A stretch of DNA of 64,000 nucleotides from Skeletonema tropicum (taxonomy: Eukaryota; Bacillariophyta; Thalassiosirophyceae; Thalassiosirales; Thalassiosiraceae), in contig CM074142.1 in NCBI GenBank assembly GCA_037178625.1, positions 558,001-622,000 on the forward strand, read 5' to 3'. The notes under the pieces are model-generated. The model ran no database searches and was not told the origin of the DNA. It saw nothing but the letters and a program-made list of their open reading frames with translations. This document shows, in pieces, positions 41,890 through 52,571 of the stretch. Each line of letters opens with the position of its first letter. The stretch's first letter is position 1. The position numbers and the translations under genes were made by a program.

Positions 41890-43527
41890 GATGATTGGCG
41901 CAGCGCCAACGCAATCATGCAAACTAAATCCGAATACGAGCAACTAGAAGAACTTAAACCTAGAAAGAAACTCTTTAAGCATATCCATGATTGTGAGCCG
42001 ATAAACGGCGCTTGTAACATTGACTACAGTGGTAGAAAAGCTCATCACGCTGCTCTTAAAGCTACTGTAAGGAAAGGGATGGGCCTCAAGACCGTCGTCT
42101 TAGGCAGCCCCGTATTTTAAAGGAGACTTAACAAGAGGACTCGGCCCTTTCGAATCTTATTGGACACCGGTAGTGATGGAGACATAGCTTTCCTCACCCG
42201 CTCTGAATTCCTTAAATTTGAAGCGGTACGAAAGAGCCAACCGTCACGATGGACAACCTCCAATGGAGACTTCATCACCAACGACGTTGCCAAAATGGAC
42301 TTGCTCTTTCCCGAGCTCTCTCAGAGCAAGATTTTTTCCTGCAAAGCAGATGTAAAGATTGTTTCTGTAAATGATAACCCAACGTACGACCTCATTGTAG
42401 GGATAGAGACGTTGGCCCGTTGGAATGCACTCTTGGATTTCGAAAACCGAGTATTAACACTCGATGGAATCCAGACACCAATGAAGTCGAACGAAGAGCT
42501 ACAATCTAGACGCGATCTTTTCAACACCTACAATGAGGCAATGGAACCATCCTCAACAAAACAGGCAACAGAAAGAGTCGTCAAGATATTAGACGCCAAG
42601 TACGAAAAGGCAGACCTGCCTAAAGTGGTCGAAGAAAACTGCCCAAACCTCACCAATAGCCAGAAAGAAGCTCTCCTCAAAGTATTGACTCGCCATGAGT
42701 CAATGTTTGAAGGCAAATTGGGGACATGGGACAAGGAATTCGTGAATTTTGAGCTGAAACCAGGAGCAAAGCCATTCCGAGGTCGGGCCTTTCCCGTTCC
42801 TCGAATTCACAGAGATACAATCAAGAAAGAACTAAAAAGACTCATAGACATTGGTGTCTTAGAACCAATTGAGCAAAGCGAATGGGGAGCCCCCTCATTC
42901 GTCATACCAAAAGCAAATGGTACAGTCCGCTTCCTTACGGACTTCCGCGCTCTCAATGCACGCCTGATTCGCAAGCCTTATCCCTTGCCGAAGATTGCGC
43001 AGACGTTGCAGGAGATCGAGGACTTTCAATGGGCCACAGCGATTGACCTTAATATGGGATACTATCACCTTAGGTTGGACCCAGCAACCATGGATATTTG
43101 CACTATCGTGTTTCCATGGGGTCTTTATCGTTACAAACGTCTACCTATGGGGGTCGCCTGTAGTCCAGACATCTTTCAATCGAAAATGAACGGTCTATTC
43201 CACGATTTGGAATATGTAAGAGCATACATTGATGATTTGTTGCTCATCACCGCTGGTACCTTCGAGGACCATCTGGAGAAACTAAATACAGTTCTTCAAA
43301 GATTGCGTGACGCAGGTCTGCAAGTTAACGCTGCCAAATGTAACTTTGCTGCCGAAGAGGTCGAGTATCTTGGATATACTCTGTCACGGGAGGGAATTAA
43401 ACCTCAAGTGAGCAAAGTCAACGCAATTCTGGCTCTTCAGCCGCCGAAAAACGTCAAAGAATTACGACGCATTCTCGGAATAATTCAGTACTATCGAGAC
43501 CTTTGGCATCGACGTACGGATCTCTGA
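41890..43527 (+). pseudogene. pol: Gypsy-2 Pol fragment (protease and RT)
   Basis: In the gag frame. After the TAG come 76 codons, then a TAA (42118-42120), then open frame from 42121. Seen: aspartic protease LLDTGSDGD near 42154; RT with LTDFRALN near 42938, AIDLNMGYYHL near 43038, FPWGLYRYKRLPMGV and AYIDDLLLI near 43222; then LGYTLSREGI. It stops at 43525-43527, just after the RT thumb. The TAA at 42118 looks like a later lesion, while the TAG at 41887 is at the expected Gag/Pol boundary. Confidence 0.85.
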
Positions 43528-43536
43528 CACTGGTTG

Positions 43537-44076
43537 TCAGGTCTGTCCTGTCTTTGATGAAATTGCTCCTGCACGATCTGCATTATCGTTCAGAGAGTTC
43601 ACATGATGGGTGATTTGCTTTTTATGCTGCGATAGTGTCTTTTTCAATTCGTCGATGTCCTTCTTAGCGAGAGGATCACCGGTGATACCGTTGAATTTGT
43701 TTGCGATGTCGGCTTCTAGCTCGGACGCTTTTTGTTGATTGAAGATGAGTTGAGTCATGAGCTTCTTTTCGTGGTCGTCCCAACCAAGCTCGAAGATTAG
43801 ACTTTCATATTCGATGAGTTTGAGTACCATGTAGGTGTGTTGTCCAACATTATGTGGAAGGGAATAGTACGTTACCGTAGTTTTGGCATGATTAGTTGAT
43901 CCGCCATCGATAGTCCATTTCCGACCATTGGCAATCTTGGCAACTGGAAAGATGGGAAAGACGACTTTGTCTTTATCCTCGATGTATCCACGAGTTACCT
44001 GAGATTCTTTTGGCCGTTTGTCCTCGGTGAGAGTGTTGTAGGCCAAGTAAATTGATGCTAATTCATTTTGCGACAT
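43537..44076 (-). pseudogene. Gag-like fragment of another retroelement
   Basis: 179 codons from the ATG at 44076 (MSQNELASIYLAYN), ending at a stop next to the Gypsy-2 junction. It is charged and helical, with a coiled-coil C-terminal half (KKDIDELKKTLSQHKKQ). There is no zinc knuckle or enzyme motif. Position and character suggest the N-terminal part of a minus-strand Gag whose downstream region was lost where it meets Gypsy-2. The family is not identified; it is not similar to the Gypsy-1 or Copia Gag by eye. Confidence 0.45.
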
Positions 44077-44558
44077 GATAATGATCAGTCCTTCTGGTAT
44101 TTCACCAGGATGGAAAATTCTTCTCGTTTCGAGGTATCTGGTAGCTTTCTGCGGAGCTTGTCGACGAGAGCACTTGTTATTTTAAAATAATGACACAGGC
44201 TAATAGATGTGTAATGACAACGACGATGAATACAGTATTAATTTACGTATTTGGAGTAGTTGTGTGCTCTTCGAAGGAGAGAGCTGCTGCTAGCGGTTGA
44301 GCTTGCTCATGGAAGATGAGTGACTCAGAGCTACAGGACAGAATCGTACTAATTCCAAGACGTAGAACCTTAGTAACGATTCACGAGGCTGACTACTTCC
44401 ACGTAGTCAGAATCCAGAGCGGCATGCGTCAGGCAGAGAGATCTCGATAAGCGATAGCTTAGCGAGCACGTATCCGTATGGTCACAGATACATACGTACC
44501 TAAAGGTAGTATGCTACTTGACTATTACATTGCTGCTGCGTACGATGTTTCTGTGATT
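44077..44558. other. Spacer left of Copia-1
   Basis: About 480 bp without ORF. It may be the 5' leader/LTR of the minus-strand gag-like fragment at 43537-44076, but no partner LTR is visible to prove it. Confidence 0.35.
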
Positions 44559-44563
44559 TCTTC

Positions 44564-44808
44564 TCTAAATCACTGTAGATGATACAGGACAAGAGAGTTG
44601 CGTAGTAATAGCAGGTTGTGTTCTTCTACGGAGAAGACAGCACGTTGTCGACAAACGACGTCTTTATGTTTATTTTTCTTTCCTTTATTGTGAGAAGAAC
44701 GATGGAATCGCTCCTAACGCAATCTCTATCTACATAGACCGTATGTTACCCCTAACATACCATAACTGTAAGAATCCGTAAATACACGAAATATCATTTC
44801 CTGTGTCA
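44564..44808 (-). repeat. Copia-1 3' LTR
   Basis: On the minus strand TGACACAGGAAATGAT...GATTTAGA. It is the same as 50359-50603 base for base by eye. If the target duplication TCTTC is correct, the end is TTTAGA rather than the usual CA. Confidence 0.93.
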
Positions 44809-44817
44809 CTCCCCTAC
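44809..44817 (-). promoter_or_regulatory. Polypurine tract of Copia-1
   Basis: GTAGGGGAG on the minus strand, directly before the LTR start TGACACAG. It is the expected plus-strand DNA primer. The pol stop codon TAG (44814-44816) lies inside it. The same tract occurs before the Copia-2 LTR at 52831-52839. Confidence 0.85.
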
Positions 44818-47800
44818 GATTCGACAGTTTTCTTTTTCTTTTCTCTGATAATATCCATTGTGTCGCCTTTCCAAAATAAAAGTGGTCGCAATAGTGGCCA
44901 TACGACTTGATATCCCCAGTGCTTGCTCAATACATCGGATGGATTGTGTTCCCCATTGAAACGACCGATAGAAACTACCCATTGAGCGGAGCCAATCATG
45001 GACTGATAGATCCTCGTCTCATTTTCATCCAGGAAATCTGAATCGTCGAGTTCAGGATGATCTCCCTTCTCCAGCGGTGATGATACCTTACGCGGCGGCT
45101 TCTCCCCAAAGAAACGCTCATATGACTCTGACATCTTCTCGATGTATTTCTTGGGAGCTTGACACAGAACACCATCTTCATCACGGAAGTAGTCACATCC
45201 AAGCAGGAATTTGAGAGGCTCGGTTCCTTTCAATTTGAACTTGTACTTCTTTTCTAGCGTTTCCGTAATCTTCATCGCGTCCCTAGATGCGATAGTCAAG
45301 TCATCCACGTAAGTCGCAATGTACTCGTAATACGAACCATCATTGGTGGGAACTGGGTACTTGGAGGTAGTTGAAGGTCTTGTGGAGCTAGCGGAAGAAC
45401 CATTGCCACCTTCATCCTTGTTGTCACTGGGCCAAATAATAGAACCATCCTTGCGATGCGCTCGCATCCAAATCTCAGGTTCTGCGGGACACTGAACGAA
45501 ACCCATCTCTCTCAGGACGTCAGCAAAACGTTCATACCAGCGTAAACCTGAACTCTTGAGTCCGTAGAGTGCCTTAACAATAACAAGGATATGCCCCTCA
45601 AGATTCTGGAATTCGGGACCGGCAATAACATAGACCTTCTCCTTGGTGTATGCTTCGAGATACGCATTTCCCACATCCGTCTGATAGACTTGTAGCCCAT
45701 TTAGCTCTGCAAGAAAGATGACGAAACGAATCCCACGGAGAGAAACAACACCAGAGTAGACACTTTCAACGGGTGTATCGGTGAGATGGCCTCCAGCAAC
45801 AACTCGGGACTTGTATCGACCGTCATGCTTCACCGCATACACAAAATGAAGAGTGATTCTCTTGTATCCTTCAGGAGGTCTACCCTTCGATCTATGGCCA
45901 TAGTCCTTGAACGTCTTGTACTGGAACAGCTGCTCCTTCTCCAATTCTTCACTCTTAAGCCACTTGTTGTTCTTGTTGATCCTATCCAACTCCATAGCTT
46001 CATCGTGATTGCGGGGAACTCGATGCCCGTACATGTAGACAGGAGCTGACTTGTGGGAGAGTCGCTTTGCGGCATTGATCATACGAATTAGTTTCTTCGC
46101 ATTCTTGGCAGCGTTGCGCAGTCTCAAGCTTGGCCATATTTCATCCCGCTCCTCAACAAGGTTGTTGTCTCTGGCGTACTCAGCAACAATCCATCTATCC
46201 TTGATTGCAATATTGTAGACAGGTTCCAACGTCACCTCCCCAGATTCCCACTCGATCAGAATCTTGGGCTTATCACTGCGCCTACATGGCTTCGTATGCC
46301 CCTTGATCTGCCTAAATCTCCAAGTACCATCCTCATTCTGTACTTGCTCCTCAATGAGTCCCAGCATATCGTTGTAATCAACAATCTCATCAAACTTTGC
46401 ATCCCCAACACGGCATTTGAATTTGATCAGCTCAGGGTTGCTATCTCGTTGCCCCTCGAAATCCTCAGGAATACCGACTATTTCAGCTCTGAAACGTTGC
46501 CCATCGTCGCGAGTTTTCAAAAGGACAGTCCTCCCCACAAGTTCATCAGATTTCAGCTGGTTCAAGTTGGATGGCTTAGCTGATGGTTGGTTCTGATTGG
46601 GTTTCCCAGCGGTTGCTCCCCCATCTTCATCACTCTTCTTGCGATTACGGCTGCGGCTACGGCTGTGTGGAGTAGTATTGGAAGAAGTAGAGGTTGCTTC
46701 CTTGTCGGTGGACTGGACTCGCCATCTTGGACTACGACGAAGTGGTGTTCCATCACGATTTGTGGCAGTTGTTGGAACTTCTGGACGAACTGTTGCTGGC
46801 TCGGTTGCATCCTCGGGAGAAGGCACAAACTCCTCAATAGTTGGGAAGGCATCATGCCATTGCTGATGAGTATCTCGCTGATCTGGATTGTTATGAGGTG
46901 GGATAGGTGATTTCTTGATATCATTCTCGTTCTCCGCTCGAATGCTCGACCGATAAAGGATGGAATGGGTCTCGGGGTTGTATACCATGAACGTCATACT
47001 GTGACCAACGGTCTCAGAGTATCCCAAGAAATGGCAAAGGATCTCGTTAGATTCCGAAGGAAAACCAGTTCCCATGTCTCTGTAGTTCTTGATATACACC
47101 ACCTGCCAGAAACGAAAGCAAAGAAGCATGCTAATGTCAGGCGTTTGCCCAGTCAAGGCTTCATGAGGAGTCCTCCAACCCAAGTTTTCCCTCGCCGTGC
47201 GATTGTGGATGAACATAGCATACTTGATGATGAAAAAGATGGATTCTGGAGGAGCGCCGGAGGTATTCAGGACCCAATTGCAATACTTCTTAAGTTCTTG
47301 GATGTACCGCTCTGCAATATTTTGATTTTGATGATGCGGTTCGGACTGCCAGTCTTTAATCTGGAAGGCACGAAGAAGTTCCATGACCCTTGCACTAATT
47401 TCAGCCTTAGCCCTGTCAGGGATGAGCAGATCCATTGCTCCACGGTACCGAATTTCATCCTCAAGGCTCCCAGCAAATTGACCATCCGTAAGCATCCCAT
47501 GAGCAGACATGTAGTAGCTACGTCGACCTATATAGAATTGACAGCAGCGATACCCTCCCCATGCTTCAATATCAAAGAAGACCGTGTCTGTACCGACAGC
47601 CTCGTGGCGGCGAAAGATGTTGCAAGCAGGAAAATGAGCCTTGCGCATGTCATAAAGACGACTAGCTTGCGGGATGGAATTATACCACTGGGTAGTAGAC
47701 CGCATTGTGTGCACAACAACCTCACGGGGTGCATTGAGGAAGAATGGACGAAGAGCATCATAATCACGAGCGTGCGCACGAGTCTCATGTGCACCAACCA

Positions 47801-50078
47801 CCTGCCCAGTAAGAAGCTCCCCATGTTTCTCGACATCACGTAGGAGTCCAGGAATCATAGATGGAAATCCAAAATGTTCGTTGACGTTGACTGAGGGAAT
47901 AATATCTTCCTCGACGGAGATGAGATCAGAGGCAGATGGAGCTTCATAGAAGGGGAATGGAGATTCTGGATCGGAGTGATGGGAGGATGCGGTGACATTC
48001 GCATCGCGGTGAAGAAACTCGCCAACAGCATTGAAGTTCTCAGCGTTGGGAAGAGGCTCGTTAGGTTGACGCTCATACCAAGTAGGATCGTCAGAGATGA
48101 CAGAGTCGTGAACTGTAGGTCTCCAAGCCGTGTCAGCAGTCATGACAACTTGTGGCAAATGCTCGAGTTCATCGTTGGTGAATGGACGGATGTTGAGATA
48201 GGCAAGGCCATCTTGAATATCCAAAGGAATGCGGTAACCGTCCTCAGTCTCAATGCACTGTCCACCACCAAAAGCAATAGATCTATCATCGACTGTATTC
48301 CCATAAGCTTCAAGTTGGATGCTCGAGTGAATACTGCGTCCTCTCCCCAATAGAGCGTACCGATGAAAGACCGCAATAACAGGACCTCGCTGAGTCAAAA
48401 CAACACCACCGCAAGTGCCAATCGGCGTCTTAGCCAAGGTATGGTTGTCGAGGCCGGAAAGATCAACGTGGAGATTGGGAATCACGTTGATAACGCGAAG
48501 ACTATCACCTTGGACACCTCCATTAGCGCCTCTGTCTGCAAGATCACCCTTCCTAGTGTGATGCTTACTCCTTGACACACGGTAAGTGGCATTGTCATCA
48601 CCTGCATCTGGCTCACGGAAGTCATCATCAGTGGACGTGTCATCAGAGAGGGCCTCAGAGCTATCTTCATCATGAGAAACCTCAGTGGAATGAACATGGT
48701 AGCGAATAGCCTCCCCATCTGCAGACATCTCGGAAACACCGTCGCCATCAGTAGGGCTAGTCTCGTGAGTGTTTTGCCAATTATCAAGAACTTTGGAGCC
48801 AGTACATGCAATATTGTAGGGAACGGGAGACGAATCCTGGACTGACGGTACAAGTAGACTGACAACTTCACCATTGGCAGACATGACATCATGATAATCA
48901 AACTTCAATCTAACTCTAGGATCGGACTTCTTGTAGACTCCAGCATAGCGACCGTTACCTCCCCCAGACCCGCCGGATCCACTAGCACTGATTTGGGACG
49001 GAATACTGCTTCCACTGTTGCTGCCGCGGCTGCTGCTGCTGCTTCCACCACTGCTGCCACCACCACCAACACCACCACCGCCACCATAGGGCTTCTTCTT
49101 CTTCTTCTTGTGTGATGAAGACGAAGAGGAGGGGCTGTGATGAGACTGCCCATGCAAACCAGAGGAGCGTTGTGAGTGGTGTGAATGCGAACCGCTGGTA
49201 GATCCAAAATTCAGCGGACCAAATGGAATGCCGGTGAAGCCAGAAGAAAGATTACCCATAGTGGTTGGGTGATTATCCACTGAATTGCTGCCCAAACTAA
49301 GGTTATCCCCATCCAAACTAAAGTTATCCCCACCATCGATCGTACCAAGGAATCTGGAATTGTCTTTGAGCGAATGCCGAGAACCAGATGCCTTCGAAAT
49401 TGTTCCTTCACGATCAGGATTTGTCATCACACTGCTACCGCCATAGGCCCTATCCCGCAATATGTCTGCTTCAGCCTCCGCGGAAAGAACCTCTGCGTGT
49501 GCCTTGCGCTCTTCGAGTTCAAGTAGCCTGAACTTGACAGCGTGTTCGCGTGCAAGGCTGTTCGAAAACGATTGGAATGGGGGGTTGGCATCGCAATAGT
49601 TGCAGAATTCGATGTAACCATGACTTTGAATATCCACCAATCCAGTATTGAGTGGTCCATGCTCGATTTGCAATTCATTGACATACGATAAGCTATGGAT
49701 CATCCGTTTCTTCCAGAAGTAGCTGATGGCACTGGCATCACCACCACAATTCCCATCATCGTCATCTTGATATGAGTCGTTCCGATTCTTAACAGAGTTA
49801 ACTTCGTCCAGATTCTCAATGAAAGCGACGTAATCGTACCAACTCTTGATACCTCCTTTTACGAAGACGCTGAGAATGTAAGTGTGGCGTTGAAACCACT
49901 CATTCTTGAGGTGAATAAATCTCTTCCGTAGGATCTCCTTGTTCGGTGAATAAGACGACATCGTTGTATCTAATTCGACGACAGGTAGGACGGGGGATGA
50001 TGATGATGAGACTGCAACTAGGTTTTGAACTGTCAACAAGAGCAGCAATAACACTACGTTAGTGATTAGAGCCCTCAT
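44814..50078 (-). CDS. Copia-1 Gag-Pol polyprotein, RNase H deleted
   Basis: 1,754 residues, one frame. N-terminus: a hydrophobic stretch VVLLLLLLTVQNLVAV, unusual for Gag; a later Met at residue 39 could be the real start. Gag-like region to about residue 250, low-complexity Ser/Gly/His linker (about 280-370), then a protease-region block with HVDLSGLDNHTL and GPVIAVFHRYALLGRG. Integrase: TVFFDIEAWGG (first Asp), LIPDRAKAE (second Asp), EPHHQNQNIAERY (Glu). An acidic/Ser-rich linker follows. Reverse transcriptase: QVYQTDVGNAYLEA, VKALYGLKSSGLRWYERF and YVDDLTIAS (near 45300). After GSAQWVVSIGRFN the text jumps to GEHNPSDVLSKHWGY, the normal C-terminal end of such elements. The roughly 150-200 residue RNase H domain between these two blocks is absent, with the frame kept. 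It ends in TAG. Confidence 0.93.
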   Translation of the reverse strand: MRALITNVVLLLLLLTVQNLVAVSSSSSPVLPVVELDTTMSSYSPNKEILRKRFIHLKNEWFQRHTYILSVFVKGGIKSWYDYVAFIENLDEVNSVKNRNDSYQDDDDGNCGGDASAISYFWKKRMIHSLSYVNELQIEHGPLNTGLVDIQSHGYIEFCNYCDANPPFQSFSNSLAREHAVKFRLLELEERKAHAEVLSAEAEADILRDRAYGGSSVMTNPDREGTISKASGSRHSLKDNSRFLGTIDGGDNFSLDGDNLSLGSNSVDNHPTTMGNLSSGFTGIPFGPLNFGSTSGSHSHHSQRSSGLHGQSHHSPSSSSSSHKKKKKKPYGGGGGVGGGGSSGGSSSSSRGSNSGSSIPSQISASGSGGSGGGNGRYAGVYKKSDPRVRLKFDYHDVMSANGEVVSLLVPSVQDSSPVPYNIACTGSKVLDNWQNTHETSPTDGDGVSEMSADGEAIRYHVHSTEVSHDEDSSEALSDDTSTDDDFREPDAGDDNATYRVSRSKHHTRKGDLADRGANGGVQGDSLRVINVIPNLHVDLSGLDNHTLAKTPIGTCGGVVLTQRGPVIAVFHRYALLGRGRSIHSSIQLEAYGNTVDDRSIAFGGGQCIETEDGYRIPLDIQDGLAYLNIRPFTNDELEHLPQVVMTADTAWRPTVHDSVISDDPTWYERQPNEPLPNAENFNAVGEFLHRDANVTASSHHSDPESPFPFYEAPSASDLISVEEDIIPSVNVNEHFGFPSMIPGLLRDVEKHGELLTGQVVGAHETRAHARDYDALRPFFLNAPREVVVHTMRSTTQWYNSIPQASRLYDMRKAHFPACNIFRRHEAVGTDTVFFDIEAWGGYRCCQFYIGRRSYYMSAHGMLTDGQFAGSLEDEIRYRGAMDLLIPDRAKAEISARVMELLRAFQIKDWQSEPHHQNQNIAERYIQELKKYCNWVLNTSGAPPESIFFIIKYAMFIHNRTARENLGWRTPHEALTGQTPDISMLLCFRFWQVVYIKNYRDMGTGFPSESNEILCHFLGYSETVGHSMTFMVYNPETHSILYRSSIRAENENDIKKSPIPPHNNPDQRDTHQQWHDAFPTIEEFVPSPEDATEPATVRPEVPTTATNRDGTPLRRSPRWRVQSTDKEATSTSSNTTPHSRSRSRNRKKSDEDGGATAGKPNQNQPSAKPSNLNQLKSDELVGRTVLLKTRDDGQRFRAEIVGIPEDFEGQRDSNPELIKFKCRVGDAKFDEIVDYNDMLGLIEEQVQNEDGTWRFRQIKGHTKPCRRSDKPKILIEWESGEVTLEPVYNIAIKDRWIVAEYARDNNLVEERDEIWPSLRLRNAAKNAKKLIRMINAAKRLSHKSAPVYMYGHRVPRNHDEAMELDRINKNNKWLKSEELEKEQLFQYKTFKDYGHRSKGRPPEGYKRITLHFVYAVKHDGRYKSRVVAGGHLTDTPVESVYSGVVSLRGIRFVIFLAELNGLQVYQTDVGNAYLEAYTKEKVYVIAGPEFQNLEGHILVIVKALYGLKSSGLRWYERFADVLREMGFVQCPAEPEIWMRAHRKDGSIIWPSDNKDEGGNGSSASSTRPSTTSKYPVPTNDGSYYEYIATYVDDLTIASRDAMKITETLEKKYKFKLKGTEPLKFLLGCDYFRDEDGVLCQAPKKYIEKMSESYERFFGEKPPRKVSSPLEKGDHPELDDSDFLDENETRIYQSMIGSAQWVVSIGRFNGEHNPSDVLSKHWGYQVVWPLLRPLLFWKGDTMDIIREKKKKTVES

Positions 50079-50358
50079 AGTTGATAAGTTACAGTTGAGG
50101 ATCGTTCCTCTAGGGTGGATTCACGTCCGCGACAGGTCTGTGGCCGGTTTAATGGCTCACTCGTGAAGCTCTATCTACTCATATAGTTGACTAGATGGGT
50201 AGATCTTTTTCCAAACTCCCGGTCGTCCGGGTTGGCGACGACAATAACAGACGAGTAGAAAGGAACAGCGTTGCTCACTTTGCTTACTCGATGAAGTACC
50301 GGTGCTCAGTAAATCAGCCAAATTGGTTGAAAGACAGAACAAACGATACCTGTTAATC

Positions 50359-50603
50359 TCTAAATCACTGTAGATGATACAGGACAAGAGAGTTGCGTAG
50401 TAATAGCAGGTTGTGTTCTTCTACGGAGAAGACAGCACGTTGTCGACAAACGACGTCTTTATGTTTATTTTTCTTTCCTTTATTGTGAGAAGAACGATGG
50501 AATCGCTCCTAACGCAATCTCTATCTACATAGACCGTATGTTACCCCTAACATACCATAACTGTAAGAATCCGTAAATACACGAAATATCATTTCCTGTG
50601 TCA
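50359..50603 (-). repeat. Copia-1 5' LTR
   Basis: Identical by eye to 44564-44808. It begins TGACACAGGA at 50603. The internal region that follows starts GATTAACAGGTATCG, which may contain the primer-binding site (GGTATC resembles Copia initiator-Met sites only weakly). Confidence 0.92.
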
Positions 50604-50619
50604 TCTTCCAACTTTCTCT

Positions 50620-51206
50620 CAGAGATAGGAAAAAGTAAAGTTAACTTTCGAAGTTAACTTTTTTTTGTGTTGAAATCTTTAACTTCAACTTTGTCAACTT
50701 TTTTATTTCATGCATAATGCCAACTTCAACTTTGTCAACTTTTTAGCATTTGATGATTCTGCCAAGTTTAACTTCGATAGGAGTGCAAAGTCCTCCTTCC
50801 TAACTTTCTCAACTTTTTACATATGTAAGAGATTACATTTACTTATATGATATGGTACTTTCCACCTATGCTACCACCTATCTATCAAAGACACCAATCT
50901 TAGAAGCTTCTAGTAGCCCATTACAGTTGGCGGGGGTGGTATGGAAGATAATTTGCAATGCAGAAGCAATCTCTACACAAATTTGCAAAGCTACTGCATT
51001 TGATGGCATTTTGGACCAAAGTTGAACTTTCAGCTGTAGCATTTGCTCAACTTCAACTTTCTCAACTTTTTTGTCATTTTGGCTGTGGCCAACTTCAACT
51101 TTTCTAACTTTTGAACAATTAGATGTAGGCCAACTTCAACTTTCTCAACTTTTGGACAATGAGCAGATGTCAAACTTCAACTCTAAGTTCAACTTCTTTC
51201 TAACAC
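50620..51206 (-). mobile_element. MITE (Mutator-like), copy 2, inverted
   Basis: 587 bp, the reverse complement of 1680-2256 with few differences; one is a 10-base insert near 50988-51000 (GCAAAGCTACTGCAT). It begins CAGAGATAGG and ends TTCTAACAC. No target duplication is evident at this copy. The Copia-1 insertion lies only 12 bases to its left. Confidence 0.92.
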
Positions 51207-51461
51207 TGCATCTGGCTGCATCGGACTAACTACCAGTGTCGTCTTCTCCATCGGGTGAGCCATTAGCAGACATCTCGATTCCAGTTGTGACACCTGTAAA
51301 AGATACAACATCGTCCATTGCTAGTAGACAAGGTGAGTTTTTGTACTTGTACGAGTGTCACTGGTATGGTGTACGCTCCTGAAAATAAATTTGTCCTCAC
51401 CACAAAAATATTTTGAGGTCCGATACTTCACTTCATCGCTGACAATTTTGGTCTTTTCTCA

Positions 51462-52571
51462 ATGTTACTTCCAGCTCCGAATATATCGTTAAAACATATA
51501 ATATTCTTCGTGACAACCTGGCTTCAAAAAGTCCTATGTGTCAAGAAAGTCCGAGACAAAGGCATACCGCTGAAGGAGATCAAGAAGCAAAGTATGGTCG
51601 CTGAACAAAATTTGGTAGACGGTCATCGCGAGACGAAGCTTCGTTTCATTCCGAAACACAAATCACAGGAACTTAATGCCATAATCGTGTTAGTGACACT
51701 TAGCAACATAATGGAGTTACAGAAACACTCCTTAGACAGTCCTGTTTGCCACACCTTTTGCTACAGCTTGGTCAGTTTGGGTATATCATCCCTGGAGAGA
51801 AGTTCTTTGCCCAAGGCCAAGTCTTCATTCCGCGAGCAGGTCTCAACCGCTGTAAATGCCAATGTCAATCATTGTTTTGCGTTGCCGTTCAAGACGAACG
51901 AACAAAGACTCTTGTCAGCAGACAGGTTGTCTTCAGACCTATCGTCAAGGTTGTCGAATCTGGCTAATGGCCGTGACATTCCGTCGCTGTCGTCGTATTT
52001 TGAGAACTCTCTTAGAGACAACATTAAGAGGAACGCTGTGGTAGTACACGGTATGGATTTTGCAACACTCGAGCCGGAAGAGTGTTCAAATGATGCTGTT
52101 CTCAATTTTTGGTTCAAATGGGTGACTACACCAAGGTGTCCAGAGGACAAAACGTCTTCAGTACACATTTGCTCAACATTCCTTCTTTCGAGCGTATTGA
52201 ACGATGGATACAATGAGAGATACCAAAAGTGGCTAAAGAATGTCAACATCTTTGACAAATCGATGGTATTGTTTCCGGTGCATCTAGCTCATCATTGGAG
52301 TTTGATAGTGGTGCTGAATCCGAAGCTCATAAATCAGACTAAAAGACGATGGAACGATTCAATGTACACAGGAGATGTATTTGCCATGATCCATCTGGAT
52401 TGTCTTGGGTGCGGAACGGTGCATAATAAGCAGCATCTTGCAAGAGCCGTTCGAGGCATACTCAACAAGGAATGGGATAAGTACAACAACAATGCTCTGG
52501 ACAAAACAAACCGACCTTTCAGTCATCGGCACGAGTCATGTATCTTAACTTGCGCAGACTTGCAGCAGTAA
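51462..52571 (+). pseudogene. ULP1-like cysteine protease (C48), C-terminally truncated
   Basis: 369 codons from the ATG at 51462. ULP1/SENP proteases cleave SUMO-type modifiers. Seen: the substrate-groove segment SNDAVLNFWFKWVTTPR (about 209-225), NIFDKSMVLFPVHLAHHWSLIVV with catalytic His278, and MIHLDCLG with catalytic Asp313. The Gln and Cys of the tetrad should follow within about 60 residues but are missing, because the frame runs into the Copia-2 LTR near 52565. The first 190 residues show no domain and may be partly decayed. It could be a host gene or a transposon-borne protease; the giant gene at 55623 carries another, different ULP1 domain. Confidence 0.75.

Larger units (their letters stand above)
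40291..43527 (+). mobile_element. Ty3/Gypsy-2 element, 3'-truncated
   Basis: Gag, protease and reverse transcriptase are in one frame. The element ends abruptly within the reverse transcriptase connection, just after YYRDLWHRRTDL, at about 43527. No RNase H, integrase or 3' LTR follows. The next sequence is an oppositely oriented gag-like fragment. Confidence 0.85.
44564..50603 (-). mobile_element. Ty1/Copia LTR retrotransposon (CoDi-like), full length
   Basis: 6,040 bp flanked by a probable 5-bp duplication TCTTC (44559-44563 and 50604-50608). LTRs of 245 bp at both ends show no difference that I can see, implying a very recent insertion. One ORF of 1,754 codons on the minus strand covers Gag to the end of Pol. 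A leader of about 280 bp lies between the 5' LTR and the ATG. The polypurine tract GTAGGGGAG abuts the 3' LTR. It lacks RNase H, so it probably depends on relatives. Confidence 0.93.

Noticed and set aside
46965..47843. 292-codon plus-strand ORF
   Set aside because: Antisense shadow of Copia-1 integrase; it has no domain of its own.
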